This document shows, piece after piece, positions 21,700 to 33,041 of a DNA stretch of 64,000 nt. The stretch covers positions 55,069,075 to 55,133,074 of the forward strand of contig JAKSZU010000016.1 of the NCBI GenBank assembly GCA_026018925.1, given 5' to 3'. The translations under genes were made by a program, and so were the position numbers. Numbering within the stretch: position 1 is the first letter of the stretch; each line of letters opens with the position of its first letter. The notes under the pieces are model-generated. The model saw nothing but the letters and a program-made list of their open reading frames with translations. It was not told the DNA's origin and made no database searches. This DNA comes from Tupaia tana. Its lineage: Eukaryota; Chordata; Mammalia; Scandentia; Tupaiidae.

Positions 21700-22330
21700 A
21701 ACAGTTCCTTAATCTTTCTTGCCTCTTATATCCTCAACAATTTTAATGAGTGCAGGCCTTACCTGCTTAGGGATCACCCTCAGTGTGGGTCCATCTGGTG
21801 TCTCCTAGTGACAGATTTGGACTGTGCATTCCCAGGAGTGATGTCTTTGAAATGATACCACGTTTTATTTTGTTTTGTTTTGTTTTCAGCATTAGGATCA
21901 CACAATATCAGCCCATACCAAATATCCCTGGTAATGCAAACTTCAGTCACCCAGTCCTGCTGATATCTCCTAAGTTCTTCATAACAAAGCCATCATTTTT
22001 CCCCTTGTAATCGGTTATTATTTTGTAGGGGCATAAGTTTGACATCAAGTGTCCTATACTTCATCACACTAATACCCACTTACCTTAGTCTGGATGATCA
22101 TGTGCCTGAATTGATGACCATAAATTCACTACATCCCATAACTGCTGTGAAGGTTGCTAAATGGTGATTTTATATTTCCGTCATTCCTATCACAATTATT
22201 GGATGGGATTTTACGAGAAGGACTAGGTTATCCTTTCTTTCTTTATATCATTATAGATCCAGAAATTTTTATTTTATGTAATGGATTATAATTTATAATA
22301 CTTAGACTGTTTTGTAACCAGATTTTTAAA
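21700..22330 (-). mobile_element. Ancient L1 (L1M-type) fragment, antisense
   Basis: ATGATCATGTGCCTGAATTG, AAGGTTGCTAAATGGTGATT, TTCCGTCATTCCTATCACAA and ATGTAATGGATTATAATTTA are in the order of an old L1 3' region read from its antisense strand. Confidence 0.65.
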
Positions 22331-23522
22331 GCTTAGTCTCACAGTTAGATTGATTCAATGTTTACAGCCAGTCTGTTTACCATAGTGTTACTGTTCATTT
22401 CTTGGTTGGCTGAAGTTTATCATCTAGTCTTTCCCTAACAAGACCCTATGGGATTTATATTCTCTAAATTCTTACATACTTTAAAATGCTGTTTTTTCTT
22501 TTCTGTAACTGCTTTATTGAGTTAGAATTCATACACCATACACTTCACCCATTTAAATTATACAATTCAGTGCTTTCTAGTCTATCTATAGAATTGTGCA
22601 ACGAAAACTGCATAAATTTTAGGATATTTTTATCACTCCAAAAAGAACCCAATACCCATTAGTTGTCACTTCCCATTTGCCCAAACCTTCCTTGCCTCCA
22701 GTTTTAGGCAACAACACATACATTTCCTGTCTATATAGATTTGCCCATTCTGAACATTTCATATAACTAGAATCATACAATATATGGTCTTTTTGGATTG
22801 ACTTCTTTCACTTGGTATAGTGTTTTTAAGATTCATCCATGTTGCAGCATGTAGCAGTTCATTGCTTTTTTATGTTGAGTAATATTCCTCTGTAGGGATA
22901 CATCACTTTGATTTATCCATCTATCAATTGATGGACATTTGGGTTGTTTTTATTATTTTGATTATTGTGAATAATGCTGCCAGGAACATTCACAAACAAG
23001 TTCTCGTGTATGCATACATTTTAATTTCTCTTGAGTATATACCTTGGAGTGAAATTTTGGGGTTATATGGTAATTCTATGTTTAACATTTTGAAGAACTA
23101 CCAGAATGTTTCCAGAATGGCTGTATTAGTTTACATTCTTACCAGCAATTCATTAAAGTTTTAATTGTCCTCATTCTTATCAACACTTGTTTTATATATT
23201 TACATATGTTATATATATATGTATGTATATATATATAGTTTATTATAACCATCCTAGGAGATGTGACATGCTATCTCATTGTGGTTTGAATTTGCATTTC
23301 TCTGACTACCATGATGTTGAGTATCTTTTCGCATGCCATTGGCTGTTTGTCTATCTTGTTTGGCAAACTGTTTATTTAGATCCATTGCCCATTTTAAAAT
23401 TGGATTATTCACATTTTTTATTATTGTGTCATAATAATTCATCACCTATTTTAGATATAATTCTCTGGTTAGTTATATGATTTGCACAGATTTCCTCCTG
23501 TTTTGAATTGTCTTTTCACTTT

Positions 23523-23753
23523 GCTTTTTCCTTAACTCATAGTAGAGTCCATGTGCATGCAGATGGGTAATAGAAGCACCCTTGAAAAGGTCTCATCACA
23601 TTATTATCCCCTTCCCCTAGTTCTCCAGTTGGTCAGGATCTTGGGCACCCACACAAGTGTCCTGCACATTTCAGGTCTAATAGACCAGGCATCTGAACCC
23701 ATGCTCAGCTATGTGGCTTCTAGCACACATTGACTACCACCAAGCTGGGTCAA
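23523..23753 (-). mobile_element. Diverged SINE, family A-like, inside L1
   Basis: The L1 is continuous across this insert, which is flanked by CTTTTCACTTT at 23512-23522 and 23754-23764. On the minus strand it has a head GACCCAGCTTGGTGGTAGTC and a family A-like body with CAAGATCCTGACC. It lacks a clean poly(A). Confidence 0.85.
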
Positions 23754-24169
23754 CTTTTCACTTTCTTGATGGTGTCCTTTGAAGGCATTTTTAATTTGGA
23801 TGAGATCAATTTATCTATTTTCATTTTATGGATTATGCTTTTGTTATTATACATAAGATACTATTAAGTAATCCAAGAGTGTGAAGATTTACCCTTATGT
23901 TTTCTTCTAAGAATTTTATGATTTTAGCTCTTACATTTAAGTTTTTGATTCACTTTTAAGTTTTATATATGCTATAAGGTAGAGGTCTAATTTAATATTT
24001 TGCATGTGGATATTCCATTTTTCTAGCATCATTTGTTCAAAGGACTATTCTTTATCTCATTAAATTATTTTGGCATTTTATAAAAAATTAATTGACTGTA
24101 AATATGAGGATTTACTACTGATTCTCAATTCTCTTTCATTGATCTATACATCTTTTTTTATGGCTTATA

Positions 24170-24425
24170 ATAAAAAAAAATGCTAGAGGGCACATTCACT
24201 CTTCAGAGAGAGAGAGGGAGAGACACAGAGAAGATGAGAGAAGAGAGAGAGAGAGAGTCAAAGTGAAAAAGCATTTCCCATGGGAAATGATCATGCCACA
24301 ATCTCTCCTTCTTTATTTCTCCCTCCTTTTAGTATTTTGGGAATGCACACACATGTGCGAGCTGGTAATCTGGGACTTAACTGTGCAGTCAGCTATGTGG
24401 GATTCAACTGCAACACTGGCTGATC
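24170..24425 (-). mobile_element. Diverged SINE, older family A subtype
   Basis: An A-run at 24171-24180 here replaces the usual T-run, then TGCTAGAGGGCACATTCACT, a GA-rich segment, a TCTCCTTCTTTATTTCTCCC body and a head around 24425 with GATCAGCCAGTGTTGCAGTT on the minus strand. It resembles the copies at 41.8 and 48.3 kb. Confidence 0.75.
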
Positions 24426-24560
24426 TTGTAGTTTTATTTTACTTTACATTTCTACAAAAGTTGTGTTAAGTATAAAATTATTGGATCTCTATTTCTTATC
24501 TTGAAGATTTTAGGGTAAATCTCCACTACAAAAAAGGCTAAGGTGTATCCAATGTCTTTT

Positions 24561-24824
24561 TTTTTTTTTTTTGGAGAGGTTTTTGCTATAGGGCGCGTGT
24601 GCTCGCCAGACAGACAGAGACAGACAGAGAAATAGAAAGCGAGAAATCACCCCCCAAAGGGGATGGCCACGCTGCAATCCCTTCTCCTCCATTCTCCTCT
24701 TGGGATCTTGGGCACGCACGCACACGCACCCGGCGTGAGTTTTAAGCCACCGGGTCTGGGACACGAACCGCGGTTGACTACGTGGGAGTCCAGCGACAGA
24801 GCCATTACACTAACTGCTAGTCCC
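24561..24824 (-). mobile_element. Family A SINE, full length, young
   Basis: Perfect 15-bp duplication TATCCAATGTCTTTT at 24546-24560 and 24825-24839. CpG-rich body, including GCACGCACGCACACGCACCC at about 24712, and complete tRNA-like head. Confidence 0.96.
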
Positions 24825-24839
24825 TATCCAATGTCTTTT

Positions 24840-26280
24840 ATCCTTAGAGTCAATCTGGATATTTTGATTCAATGACAAAAAGATCTTTTTTATCTTTAGT
24901 ATTCATTATTTCTTATAAAATATTTTGGAGCTAATTGTCACATGTCAGTAGTTGCAAAGCCATAGTGTGTTTTAATTATGTAGATCTGACATTTTTTAAT
25001 GAAAAATTTAAAGTAAATCATAAAGTAGTATTATTTTGTTTTGTTATTTTAATCTCTTCTTTGGGGACAAAAATTACAATATGCTTCAACTCTTTTGACT
25101 TCAATTTCTGCACAGGTAGGTAAGTAGACAAATAGATGTTAAATAGATCTAGATTACTTATATATTATACATACATAGCTGGAATATGTGTGTATACATC
25201 CTAGTTCATGTTTTATGTTCATTTCTGCTTAAATTAATTATTTGCTTGTCTCATAGGACAAATGGCATATGCTTTCTGACATGCACATTCTACTTTGTCC
25301 CATCTTTAAAGCACCTTGTATTTCTCAGTAGTTTTGTTTTTCTCCTTCTGTCTTCTATTTCTTGTTTCTTCACTTCTTTCTTTGGGCTTATGTTTCTTCA
25401 CGTTCTGTTGGCCTGCTGTATCTTTTGTGTGCTTATATTTCTGTCTTCAGCCCCAATTTCCTAAATGCCTCATTAAACTTTTCTTTCCTGAATAAAAGTC
25501 TGGTGACACTTGTCGCCTGCGCCAAGACCATGTTTCCTTGGTGCCTTTCTCTCGTGTCATTTCCCTTTGCTCTTTACCCTCTTTATTCATGTATAGTTTC
25601 TGTATAGTTCCTGCCCCGCTCTCTTTTATATTACAGTTTGTCTCTGACTGAAATGAATTTGTTTCTCTGGACATACAATTTATGTAAGTGTTTTTCTGTT
25701 GAGAAGGCTAGGGAACGTAACTCCGGCTACAAGTAATTCTCCCTGCTTTATGGCAGAGTTTCTCAGAATGCTCTGGTGCCCTTGTGAGCAGACCTTGACT
25801 CTCCTGAACCCAGAGTTTCTCTCACCCACCCCCTCACTGAAAGACTGCTTCCCGCGGTAGGATACCCTGTCCTAGTGCTGTTCATTTTGAAATGTTCTTA
25901 AGCAAATACAGGAAGGGAGTCTAACAAAATCATCTGAGAGTTGTCTCTGGGGAACATATCATGTGATGCTTGCGGTTTGTTCTTTATAGTTTTTTATACT
26001 TTCATTTTTTATTTTTAATGAAAATGTATATTACTTCTAGAATCAGAAATTCAATACGTTTTATTCAAAGTAGAAGGTTTACATGGCTACAGTGGAGGCG
26101 GGAGGCAGACCTGGATGACTGGGAAAGCTCCATGTGCAAGCTGGTATCTCTGCAGTGCACGACGCTAACAGATAATGCAGGACAACCCAGGGGCCCCAGG
26201 GCTCAGACCCAGCGAGGTAAGAAGAGCCGCTACAGTGAAATCACCAGGGTAAGCAGAGACATGACTGAAGTAATGCCAAA
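24840..26280. other. AT-rich non-coding DNA, possibly decayed L1
   Basis: Bases 24840-25690 are T-rich and could be very old antisense L1, but no landmark is secure. Bases 25690-26280 are unassigned. Confidence 0.35.
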
Positions 26281-26289
26281 TGGAAAGAA

Positions 26290-26435
26290 TCCTATACATC
26301 CAGGTTTTCACTGGAATAATTTTATAATTCCTATGTGAGAGAGAACTGAAGCGCAGAGAGGTTGGGTAAATTACCCCAAGCCTCTCCATTGTGAAGATGC
26401 CAGTGAAATCCACTCTAATTCCACATCCCAAGGCC
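26290..26435 (+). repeat. MIR fragment
   Basis: GAGAACTGAAGCGCAGAGAG, then GTTGGGTAAATTACCCCAAG, correspond to the second half of MIR. Confidence 0.65.
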
Positions 26436-27335
26436 TTTCCACTCCTTCCGTTCTCCTTATTAGCTCTCCAGCTGGGGTGGCTCAGGTATATGATACTATT
26501 AACCAAGAGAGGGAATAGCGAGGAGGGAGAGATAATGAGCTCTCTTTTGGAGATGATGAGTTATTGTGAGTGCAGCGCTTGCAATGCCACCGTTGGAATA
26601 ACATGGAAGGAGAGCCATAATTTTATGTGAAAGCTCACTGTTTCTGTCACCTCAGTCCTGTCAGTCAAATGAGGAAAGAAAATAATGTTTCTCGAATCCT
26701 GCTGGTGGCTGTCTTTCTCCCAGGATGAAACCATCTTGTGTGGATGACACTGGGGGTGGGGGGTGATCTCAGGGAGAGGAAATTCTGACAGCACTTGCTC
26801 TGAGTCATGCATAGGACAAATGGCATCAGGATCATTTCTCAGCATCCATCGCACTCTGGGATCTAGGATGGGGGGATTCCAGGCAGCCTTGGGGCAGGGA
26901 AGCAACGACAGCCTGACTGAATTATTCCAGAACTTCAGAGATTTGCCTTCTGCATTGTGGCCCTTAGCATCCAGCCTCAGGGGAATTTCACCAGGGTCAA
27001 AGTTCTCCATTAATATTGACAAACACAGCAATCAGAATCATTCTCTATGCATAGATCATTCTGCTAAGTTTGATTGTGAGGGTTCTAACAACAGCAACAA
27101 AAATATACCAAGCCAAATTGGAATAATCTGTGTGTGATAAGCTTTTTAAAAAAGAGACAATTGTTGAATTTCAAACTTATTTTTAAAGTGTACCTGTATA
27201 GAAAATACATTACGTGCTATAGAGATACACAATAAGTAAGTGTAAATTTAAAAGTCATAAAATATAAAAACAATGGTAGTATAATATCCTTTTTATTTCT
27301 GGTGCAGGTAAGTATGATATGTCTATGACTTATTT
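26436..27335. other. Repeat-free non-coding block
   Basis: No repeat recognised. It contains the longest open frame outside L1 (156 codons, minus, 26561-27031). That frame has no recognised domain, signal peptide or membrane segment, and I see no splice-site context for an exon. Confidence 0.45.
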
Positions 27336-27339
27336 GTTT

Positions 27340-27560
27340 ATGTTTTTATATCAACTCTGAATTCAAATTCAGACTCTGCCACCTGCCGGTTCTGTGCTTC
27401 CGGGTACATTTATTTTTAAGTCTCAATTTTCTCCTACCTAAAATGGGCATTATAATACCAATCTCATAATGCTCCTGCAAAGAGGCTGTTAAATAAGGTA
27501 AAACATAGGAAACATTTAGCACAAAGTTTGGAACACAGCAAGAACAAAAATAAATGGCAG
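27340..27560 (+). repeat. MIR, nearly complete
   Basis: AATTCAGACTCTGCCACCTG, TCAATTTTCTCCTACCTAAA, ATGGGCATTATAATACCAAT, GCTGTTAAATAAGGTAAAAC, ending in a GGAACACAGCAAGAAC motif. Confidence 0.92.
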
Positions 27561-27564
27561 CTTT

Positions 27565-28160
27565 TATCAATATCCTTTTGTAAAACAAAATATTTACAAA
27601 ATTTTCCATTTTGAAAATACTGCACTATCCCATGAGCACAATGCCTTGTACCACAGCTCCAGCATGGTTTCAGCTCTTATGAATGGATGTAGCGTGTACA
27701 GTGCATTTTGATGTCTTCATAGGTCCCCCTCTACAACTCTTCAGTTAGCTCTCTGTGCCAGCATTTATGCAAAGAGAGCCTCTTTCCAAAGTACAACATT
27801 AACAATGTGTACCAAGTGGATATTAAGGAAAGATCAAAGACCACATTCTGTTTCATGTACCAAAGTGTCCCAAACACATATCATATAGTAGGATTTTATA
27901 GACAGAATAAATTGGTAATGCGCTACATGCCTAATGCCATACGAGAGGCATTACAGCTTTTCTTCCTTTAATTCTGCTCTACACTAAAGCTAACCAACCC
28001 TTGCATAAGCCAGAACAGGCTCGATTATGCTGTGAGAGCAACCCTTTCATCTGCATCATAACGAAGAACTCTCCCTGCCTTGAACTTGTAACGGCAACAG
28101 TTTTCTTACTCCCAACACCAACATAAATAAATAAGAAAGAAGGATCATTTTTCTGTAAAC
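27565..28160. other. Single-copy-looking non-coding DNA
   Basis: No repeat or coding signal recognised. Confidence 0.4.
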
Positions 28161-28164
28161 CGAT

Positions 28165-28455
28165 TGGGAAGTGGAGACCTGGGGTAGGGGCAGATAGAGG
28201 TAGAAGGACAGGCAGTGTTATCACCAGAACATGTAGTTTAAGGGCAGATCAGCACCCCCTTGTAGATATCCCAAGGAAAGATGATGCAAACAGCCAGATA
28301 TAGAGACTGCAGAAGGAATTACATATATTCCAGCAGATCCCATACCTGGAGTTCTGAATCTATGGTTTGGAATGGGTTCTGGGAAGACGGAAATTATGAC
28401 AAGCTATACAAAGGATGCTATTCACATCCCTGGTTGAGAGCCACTAAATTAAATC
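28165..28455 (-). repeat. Unclassified ~300-bp repeat, copy 1
   Basis: Its reverse complement aligns by eye along about 290 bp with 29815-30115. Shared words include CAAGATTTAATTTA, AGCATCCTTTGTATAGCTTG, AACTCCAGGTATGG and TTCTGGTGATA. I do not recognise the family; it may be an old LTR. Confidence 0.8.
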
Positions 28456-28499
28456 TTGGACAAGTTTTATACCTTTTTTATCTTCATATCAAAAGGGTT

Positions 28500-28745
28500 G
28501 GAGCTTCTGGATGGTTTTTCAGAGGTAAAACAAGATGCTCTGCAAGGCTGACCCACCTAGGAAGGTTCTGGATCCGTGTCTGAAGGACTCCATGAATACA
28601 TCAGGCATGCGAGTGTCCATGATTCAGGGCTGGATGAAACTGGGAATAGAATTGCAGTGTCAGTTTCTCTCAGTTCTCTCTCAGTCTCTCTCTCTCTCTC
28701 TCTGTTTGCCATAGACAAAATGAACAAACTTTAAAAACCTAAAAA
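28500..28745 (+). mobile_element. Family B SINE
   Basis: GGCTGACCCACCTAGGAAGG, CCATGAATACATCAGGCATG, CATGATTCAGGGCTGGATGA, a (CT)n run at 28680-28704 and an A-rich end near 28745. Confidence 0.75.
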
Positions 28746-28804
28746 TAAAAATAGTAAAAAGTTGTTTTTAAAAAAAATGGGATGAGATGGAGGACCTGTT
28801 CCCT

Positions 28805-28873
28805 GGAAGAAGAAATGGAGTTTCTGTGGAAGAAGAAATGGAATTTCTGTGGAAGAAGAAATTGAATTTCTGT
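28805..28873 (+). repeat. 23-bp minisatellite, three copies
   Basis: Unit GGAAGAAGAAATGGARTTTC plus TGT, at 28805-28827, 28828-28850 and 28851-28873. One or two changes separate the units. Confidence 0.95.
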
Positions 28874-28879
28874 GAATTT

Positions 28880-29810
28880 CCCACAAGGGAAACTGAGACT
28901 CTCAGTTGAGAAATTTTGTTAGATGTTAAAGAACTTAATCTTGGTCTCTCTGAATCCAGAGCACTTGCTTCTAATTTGTGTTTTCAGTCTGTTTATTTTT
29001 TGTGTTTTCTTGGTGCCAAATTTTTCATGTCTCTAGGAGATCAGCTTTTCCTTAGATCTGAATACACCAAGAAAACAACCAGGTGCCATTTCTTGTAAAT
29101 ATCAAATTCCAGTTAATTGACTCATAGGCAAAAGGGTTTTCTGCAGAACCAAAAGGATAGCTAGTTGCCAAGTGACACCAAGAAGCTGGCCTTTGTCACT
29201 TTGACGTGGCATAGATTTTCAGGCTGTCTAAATTCAAGTGCAAATGATGTCAGGATTTGTTTTAGAGAAGATGTCCTTATAACTCAGGCAGACAATTTAC
29301 TGGTAATCCAATCCCAGGGCATCCTTTTCAAAACAAAATAGCTTACTGACCCAACTTTCTGAACAATTGCTGCCCTACAAAAGCAAAATGTAAATCTGGG
29401 TACCAGTGCTCCAACTCCAGAAAACTCTTAGAATATTTCTATTTTTATATAAATGCGATGGAGGGAGGAAAAGTGTATACCTCCTTGTCTTTCTAAAACA
29501 GCCACTTAGTAATGCATTACTCATGGATTGACATTTACAACTAGCACAGTTGTTTGAATTCCACTCTCTTCAATCATTCTCCTTCACTTGTGGAGTTAGG
29601 GTATATCTGGTGAATGAACTATGGAAATGTATTCACAAGACACAGGCCTTGAATTGTGGTTTCAGCATCCTCAGCCACTGAATCGTTAACCAAACCACTT
29701 CTAAGAACCTGAGCCTCAGTTGGTGGTGTTAGCCGTTTCTGTTCCTTAGCTATCTTTTATGCATTAAAATAAAATCAAATGGTCATGATTAAGACAGAAA
29801 CAGGTGGAAG
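28880..29810. other. Single-copy-looking non-coding DNA
   Basis: No repeat recognised. Confidence 0.4.
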
Positions 29811-29814
29811 AGGA

Positions 29815-30115
29815 AGAAGAGAAAACTTGTTCAAGATTTAATTTACGAGTTCTCAACCAGGGCTGTGAACAGCATCCTTTGTATAGCTTGCCATCATTTC
29901 TATCCTCTCAGGACTCTTCCCAAACAATGGAATTGGAACTCCAGGTATGGGGTCTTCTGGACCACACAGACTCCCTTCTCTAGTCTCTATCTCTGGCTGC
30001 TTACATCAGCTTTCCATGGGCCATCTACCAGTGGTTACTGACTTACCCTTAAACCACATTTTCTGGTGATACAGTGCTGCCTGTCCTTTTACTTCCACCT
30101 GCCCCCAGACCCTTG
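29815..30115 (+). repeat. Unclassified ~300-bp repeat, copy 2
   Basis: Inverted relative to copy 1. Starts near GTTCAAGATTTAATTTACGA; contains AGTCTCTATCTCTGGCTGCT and GGTGATACAGTGCTGCCTGT; ends CACCTGCCCCCAGACCC. Confidence 0.8.
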
Positions 30116-30301
30116 CCAATTACTTTTTTTCACTACCTTATAGGAAAATAATCCTCCTTTCTTATTACTTATTTATGTTGATATTGGGAGTAAAGTGAGG
30201 GGGTAGTTAGAAACCCAGAACCAAGTTGCTGATCATTAAATACACACTTTTATTTAATCAACTATAGTTGGAATTACAGCTTAAAATTATAATTAAACTT
30301 T

Positions 30302-30915
30302 ATGAAAGGTAGGATGACAACTTTTCCAAAAAAGTGAAAGAGTGAAGCAGGAAAGTAAAACAGGTATAAGTAAAACTTCCTGCCTTGGTTTCCAATTGCT
30401 AGTTGATTAGCAATTCTTTCCTGGGGATCTTAATTCCTTGTAATCAGACTGACTGTCATGCTGTATTATTTTATTGGTGGCATTTTATCTCTCAGGAGCT
30501 TTATTCTGCAAACTATCCTCTCTTGCTTTCCCACTTGTATCCAGACTATTGAAGATGCCCCCTAAATCTACATCTTGTATTTTATTCCAATTATACAGTT
30601 TGCCTCTAAATGGTTAGTTCTCTACTGGAGGGTGAAGATTTCCACAGTGTCAATTTCCAGCTCCATGGGATAGAGGCTTGCAGCTCAGATCAGAAAGTGG
30701 ACTGATGAGGAGTGTGTGCTAGGGGAGTCCCGAATGGAAAGTTAGAGTACTAAGTACTAAGTGGCTGTTTTAGAAAGTTGACTCTTTCTCAAAGAATTCG
30801 GTATCTAAAAACTTCATGAAAGGTAGGATGACAACTTTTCCAAAAAAGTGAAAGAGTGAAGCAGGAAAGTAAAGCAGGTAAAACTTCCTGCCTCAGTTTC
30901 CAATTGCTAGTGTTC
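30302..30915 (+). repeat. Pair of ~100-bp direct repeats
   Basis: Bases 30302-30405 and 30813-30915 are near-identical. Both start ATGAAAGGTAGGATGACAAC and end CCAATTGCTAG. One copy has about 8 extra bases (TATAAGTA-type). The ~400 bp between them is unlike either copy. It could be a local duplication or two LTR fragments. Confidence 0.9.
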
Positions 30916-31100
30916 TATTCCTAATTGAGGGTGAAGTAAGTCTGCACATGCAGTCACATGTGCAGACAATGTGAACATGTCACTGTGATTTAGCTGACCC
31001 AGGGTACCCAAAAGAGCCAGAGCAAGGTGAGACAGGAATACTCTGCCTTACAAGGGCAGTTGTTCTGCCAAGTGTCCTCCCCAGAGAAAGTGAAGAACAG

Positions 31101-31387
31101 AAACCAGCAGGTGGTGTAATGGTTATGTCTCTGGACTCCTATATGGCCGACTGCAGTTTGAGTCGCAGACCTGGCAGCTTTAAATTGATATCAGGCATGT
31201 GTGTGTGTGTGTGTCCCAAATTCTGAGAGGAGAATGGAGAAGGGATTGTGGCATGGCCATCTTCCCTAGGGTGAGATTTCTCACTTTCTGTCTCTCTAGC
31301 GAACACACGTGTGCACATTTTACTTTCTTGTTTCACTCTCTATACCAAAAATCTCTCTCTCTAAATTAAAAACAAAAACAAAACCAA
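31101..31387 (+). mobile_element. Family A SINE
   Basis: Head AACCAGCAGGTGGTGTAATG, GACTCCTATATGGCCGACTG, B-box-like TTTGAGTCGCAGACC, a (TG)n insert at 31198-31213, CACTTTCTGTCTCTCTAGCG and an A-rich tail. Moderately diverged. Confidence 0.9.
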
Positions 31388-31454
31388 AGTACTGGCTATT
31401 GATCGAGAATGTTAAAGAGGGTGGTGGATTGAATCCAACTCTGTCAGAGGTCTG

Positions 31455-31600
31455 GGAGCAGGTGGAGGTATAAGGACACCATTGATATAACCAGAAAATG
31501 CAGTGTAAGGGCTGGTCAGCCTTGTAGATGGCCCAAGCAAAAGTGATGCAAGAAGCCAGAGGTAGATGTTCAAGGGTGGAGGTGGCAGAGTGCCTGGGTG
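31455..31600 (-). repeat. Unclassified ~300-bp repeat, copy 3 (partial)
   Basis: The reverse complement matches the second half of copies 1 and 2: TGCATCACTTTTGCTTGGGC, CATCTACAAGG, TGACCAGCCC, CATTTTCTGGTTATA and ACCTCCACCTGCTCCCAGAC. Confidence 0.75.
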
Positions 31601-32388
31601 GTAGGGCCTGGGCAAGGTGGCCTTGGGACTGACCAGCAAGGGATCTGCAGGGTTACTGGGAGTGTGAGAGTTCTCATGGAACAGATTACCCTGGCAGACA
31701 GATGTTGTCAGCTGACTTGGGTCCTTTTCAACTGTGCTGCCTGGAGAGGCAAGGAGACCCCCACAGAAAGAGCCTGGAGGACAACAGCTGGATGCCCAAG
31801 GTCTGAGGAAAGACGTGTAAGTCATGACCTAGAAGAAATAGCATCCACTGGGGTCAAGAGAGTGGCATAGTCTCTAAAGGACATTCAGAGGAGAAGTAAC
31901 GACTTCAAACATCTGAATAGATCCAGAAAATGAAAAAGCGGATGACAACAGAACCAGTCCAAGGAACACCCACTCTGCCCTTTCTCCTTCATGTAGCAGC
32001 CTCCAGAGGTTGAAGCTGTGTGTGTGTGTGTGTCTGTACAGATGGCAAAATCAGCAGGAAGAGAAATTTGATAAAAACTGACCACCCTGCCCCCTTTGTC
32101 ATTGCAGACTTCATCCAAGTGTGTATTTTCGATCTAAATTGCAGTGTGGACATTCCAATCTCTGAATCAATCTGCTTTTGATTTGAGGTAACTTTTAGAT
32201 GGCCAATTATCTAAGGAACAAAGGGTGCTTGCCAGTGATGACAATCCTCACACAGGGTCAAAATACCTCCTGAAAATATTAAAGGGACAGTAGAAGACAG
32301 GATAAAGTTGCTGTGTTACCACAAGTCCTCTGGTTGTGCTCTACAAACAAATTTCAGCAGGAGCTGGGAGGAAGAAGACAATAAAAAA
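31601..32388. other. Unassigned non-coding DNA
   Basis: Includes a (TG)n run at 32016-32033. No gene or clear transposon is recognised. Confidence 0.4.
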
Positions 32389-32389
32389 C

Positions 32390-32635
32390 CTTTTTTTAAA
32401 AGTTTTATTTATTTATTCATTTTATTCTTTTATTCCTTCCATGAGTGACAGAGATAGAAAGAGAGAGGAAGAGAAAGTAGCCTTCAACAGGGTCGGTCTT
32501 GATGCTGTCTTCCACCTAGCTTTCTCCCACCCAGATCAGGGGCACGTGTGTGTCCAGTGTACTCAGGGAGGTCTCTGGACTTGAGCCTTCCCATGTGGGA
32601 CAGTCCTGCAGAGCATCTCATTTTACCATCCGGTA
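32390..32635 (-). mobile_element. Family B SINE
   Basis: The A-rich tail is seen as TTTTATTTATTTATTC at about 32402-32418. On the minus strand it carries CCTCCCTGAGTACACTGG and GTCCCACATGGGAAGGCTCA, as in the 35.0-kb copy. Confidence 0.75.
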
Positions 32636-32907
32636 TGTGAGCTCTGCTTCTTGAAATGCTTTGTATGTACTCTATACTGTGCTCTTTATTGTTTAAGAAC
32701 AGGGACCAAGGGAAGGGACTTGAGTCTACACTTGAACTAGATCTTGAGAGAGATGAAAAAGAACCTTGGTCCCCTTGAAGAACAGAGTCATGGTTTCAGC
32801 AGTAATTGGAAGGAGAAAATTCCCAAGAATGTGGTGAATTCAGGACACTTGTCTCTATATGGAGATCTTCCTCCTTCAAGCAGAAAAATACCTAGACTTT
32901 TCATGTA

Positions 32908-33038
32908 TGAAGGGACCTCAAAAAGTTCTTGGATAATGAATATTTTGAAAAAAAAAAAAAACTGCGTGTATCTCATTTTTTTTTCTACCAAAATAAATTC
33001 ATACTTTAATTCCATTTCCCTACACATTTTTCTCATGG
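32908..33038. mobile_element. TA-flanked ~125-bp MITE (first family), copy 1
   Basis: The left end TGAAGGGACCTCAAAAAGTT mirrors the right end ACACATTTTTCTCATGG as inverted repeats. The middle TACCAAAATAAATTCATACT and TTTAATTCCATTTCCC is shared with the copies at 35.3 and 57.2 kb. TA lies at 32906-32907 and 33039-33040. Confidence 0.85.
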
Positions 33039-33041
33039 TAG

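Larger units (their letters stand above)
22490..24480 (-). mobile_element. Old L1, antisense, broken by two SINEs
   Basis: Read in reverse it runs from ORF2 into the 3' UTR. TAATATTCCTCTGTAGGGAT, TGGACATTTGGGTTGTTTTT and TTGAATTTGCATTTCTCTGA are antisense landmarks of the L1 ORF2 end. Stops and gaps abound. Insertions at 23523-23753 and 24170-24425 split it. An (AT)n run lies at 23205-23240. Confidence 0.88.

Noticed and set aside
26210..26230. Splice donor (GAGGTAAG at about 26215)
   Set aside because: A donor-like word alone, with no open exon of coding character upstream and no matching acceptor.
26561..27031. 156-codon minus-strand open frame
   Set aside because: No domain, no codon-usage signal I can see, no neighbouring exon structure. 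A frame this long is expected by chance in 64 kb.
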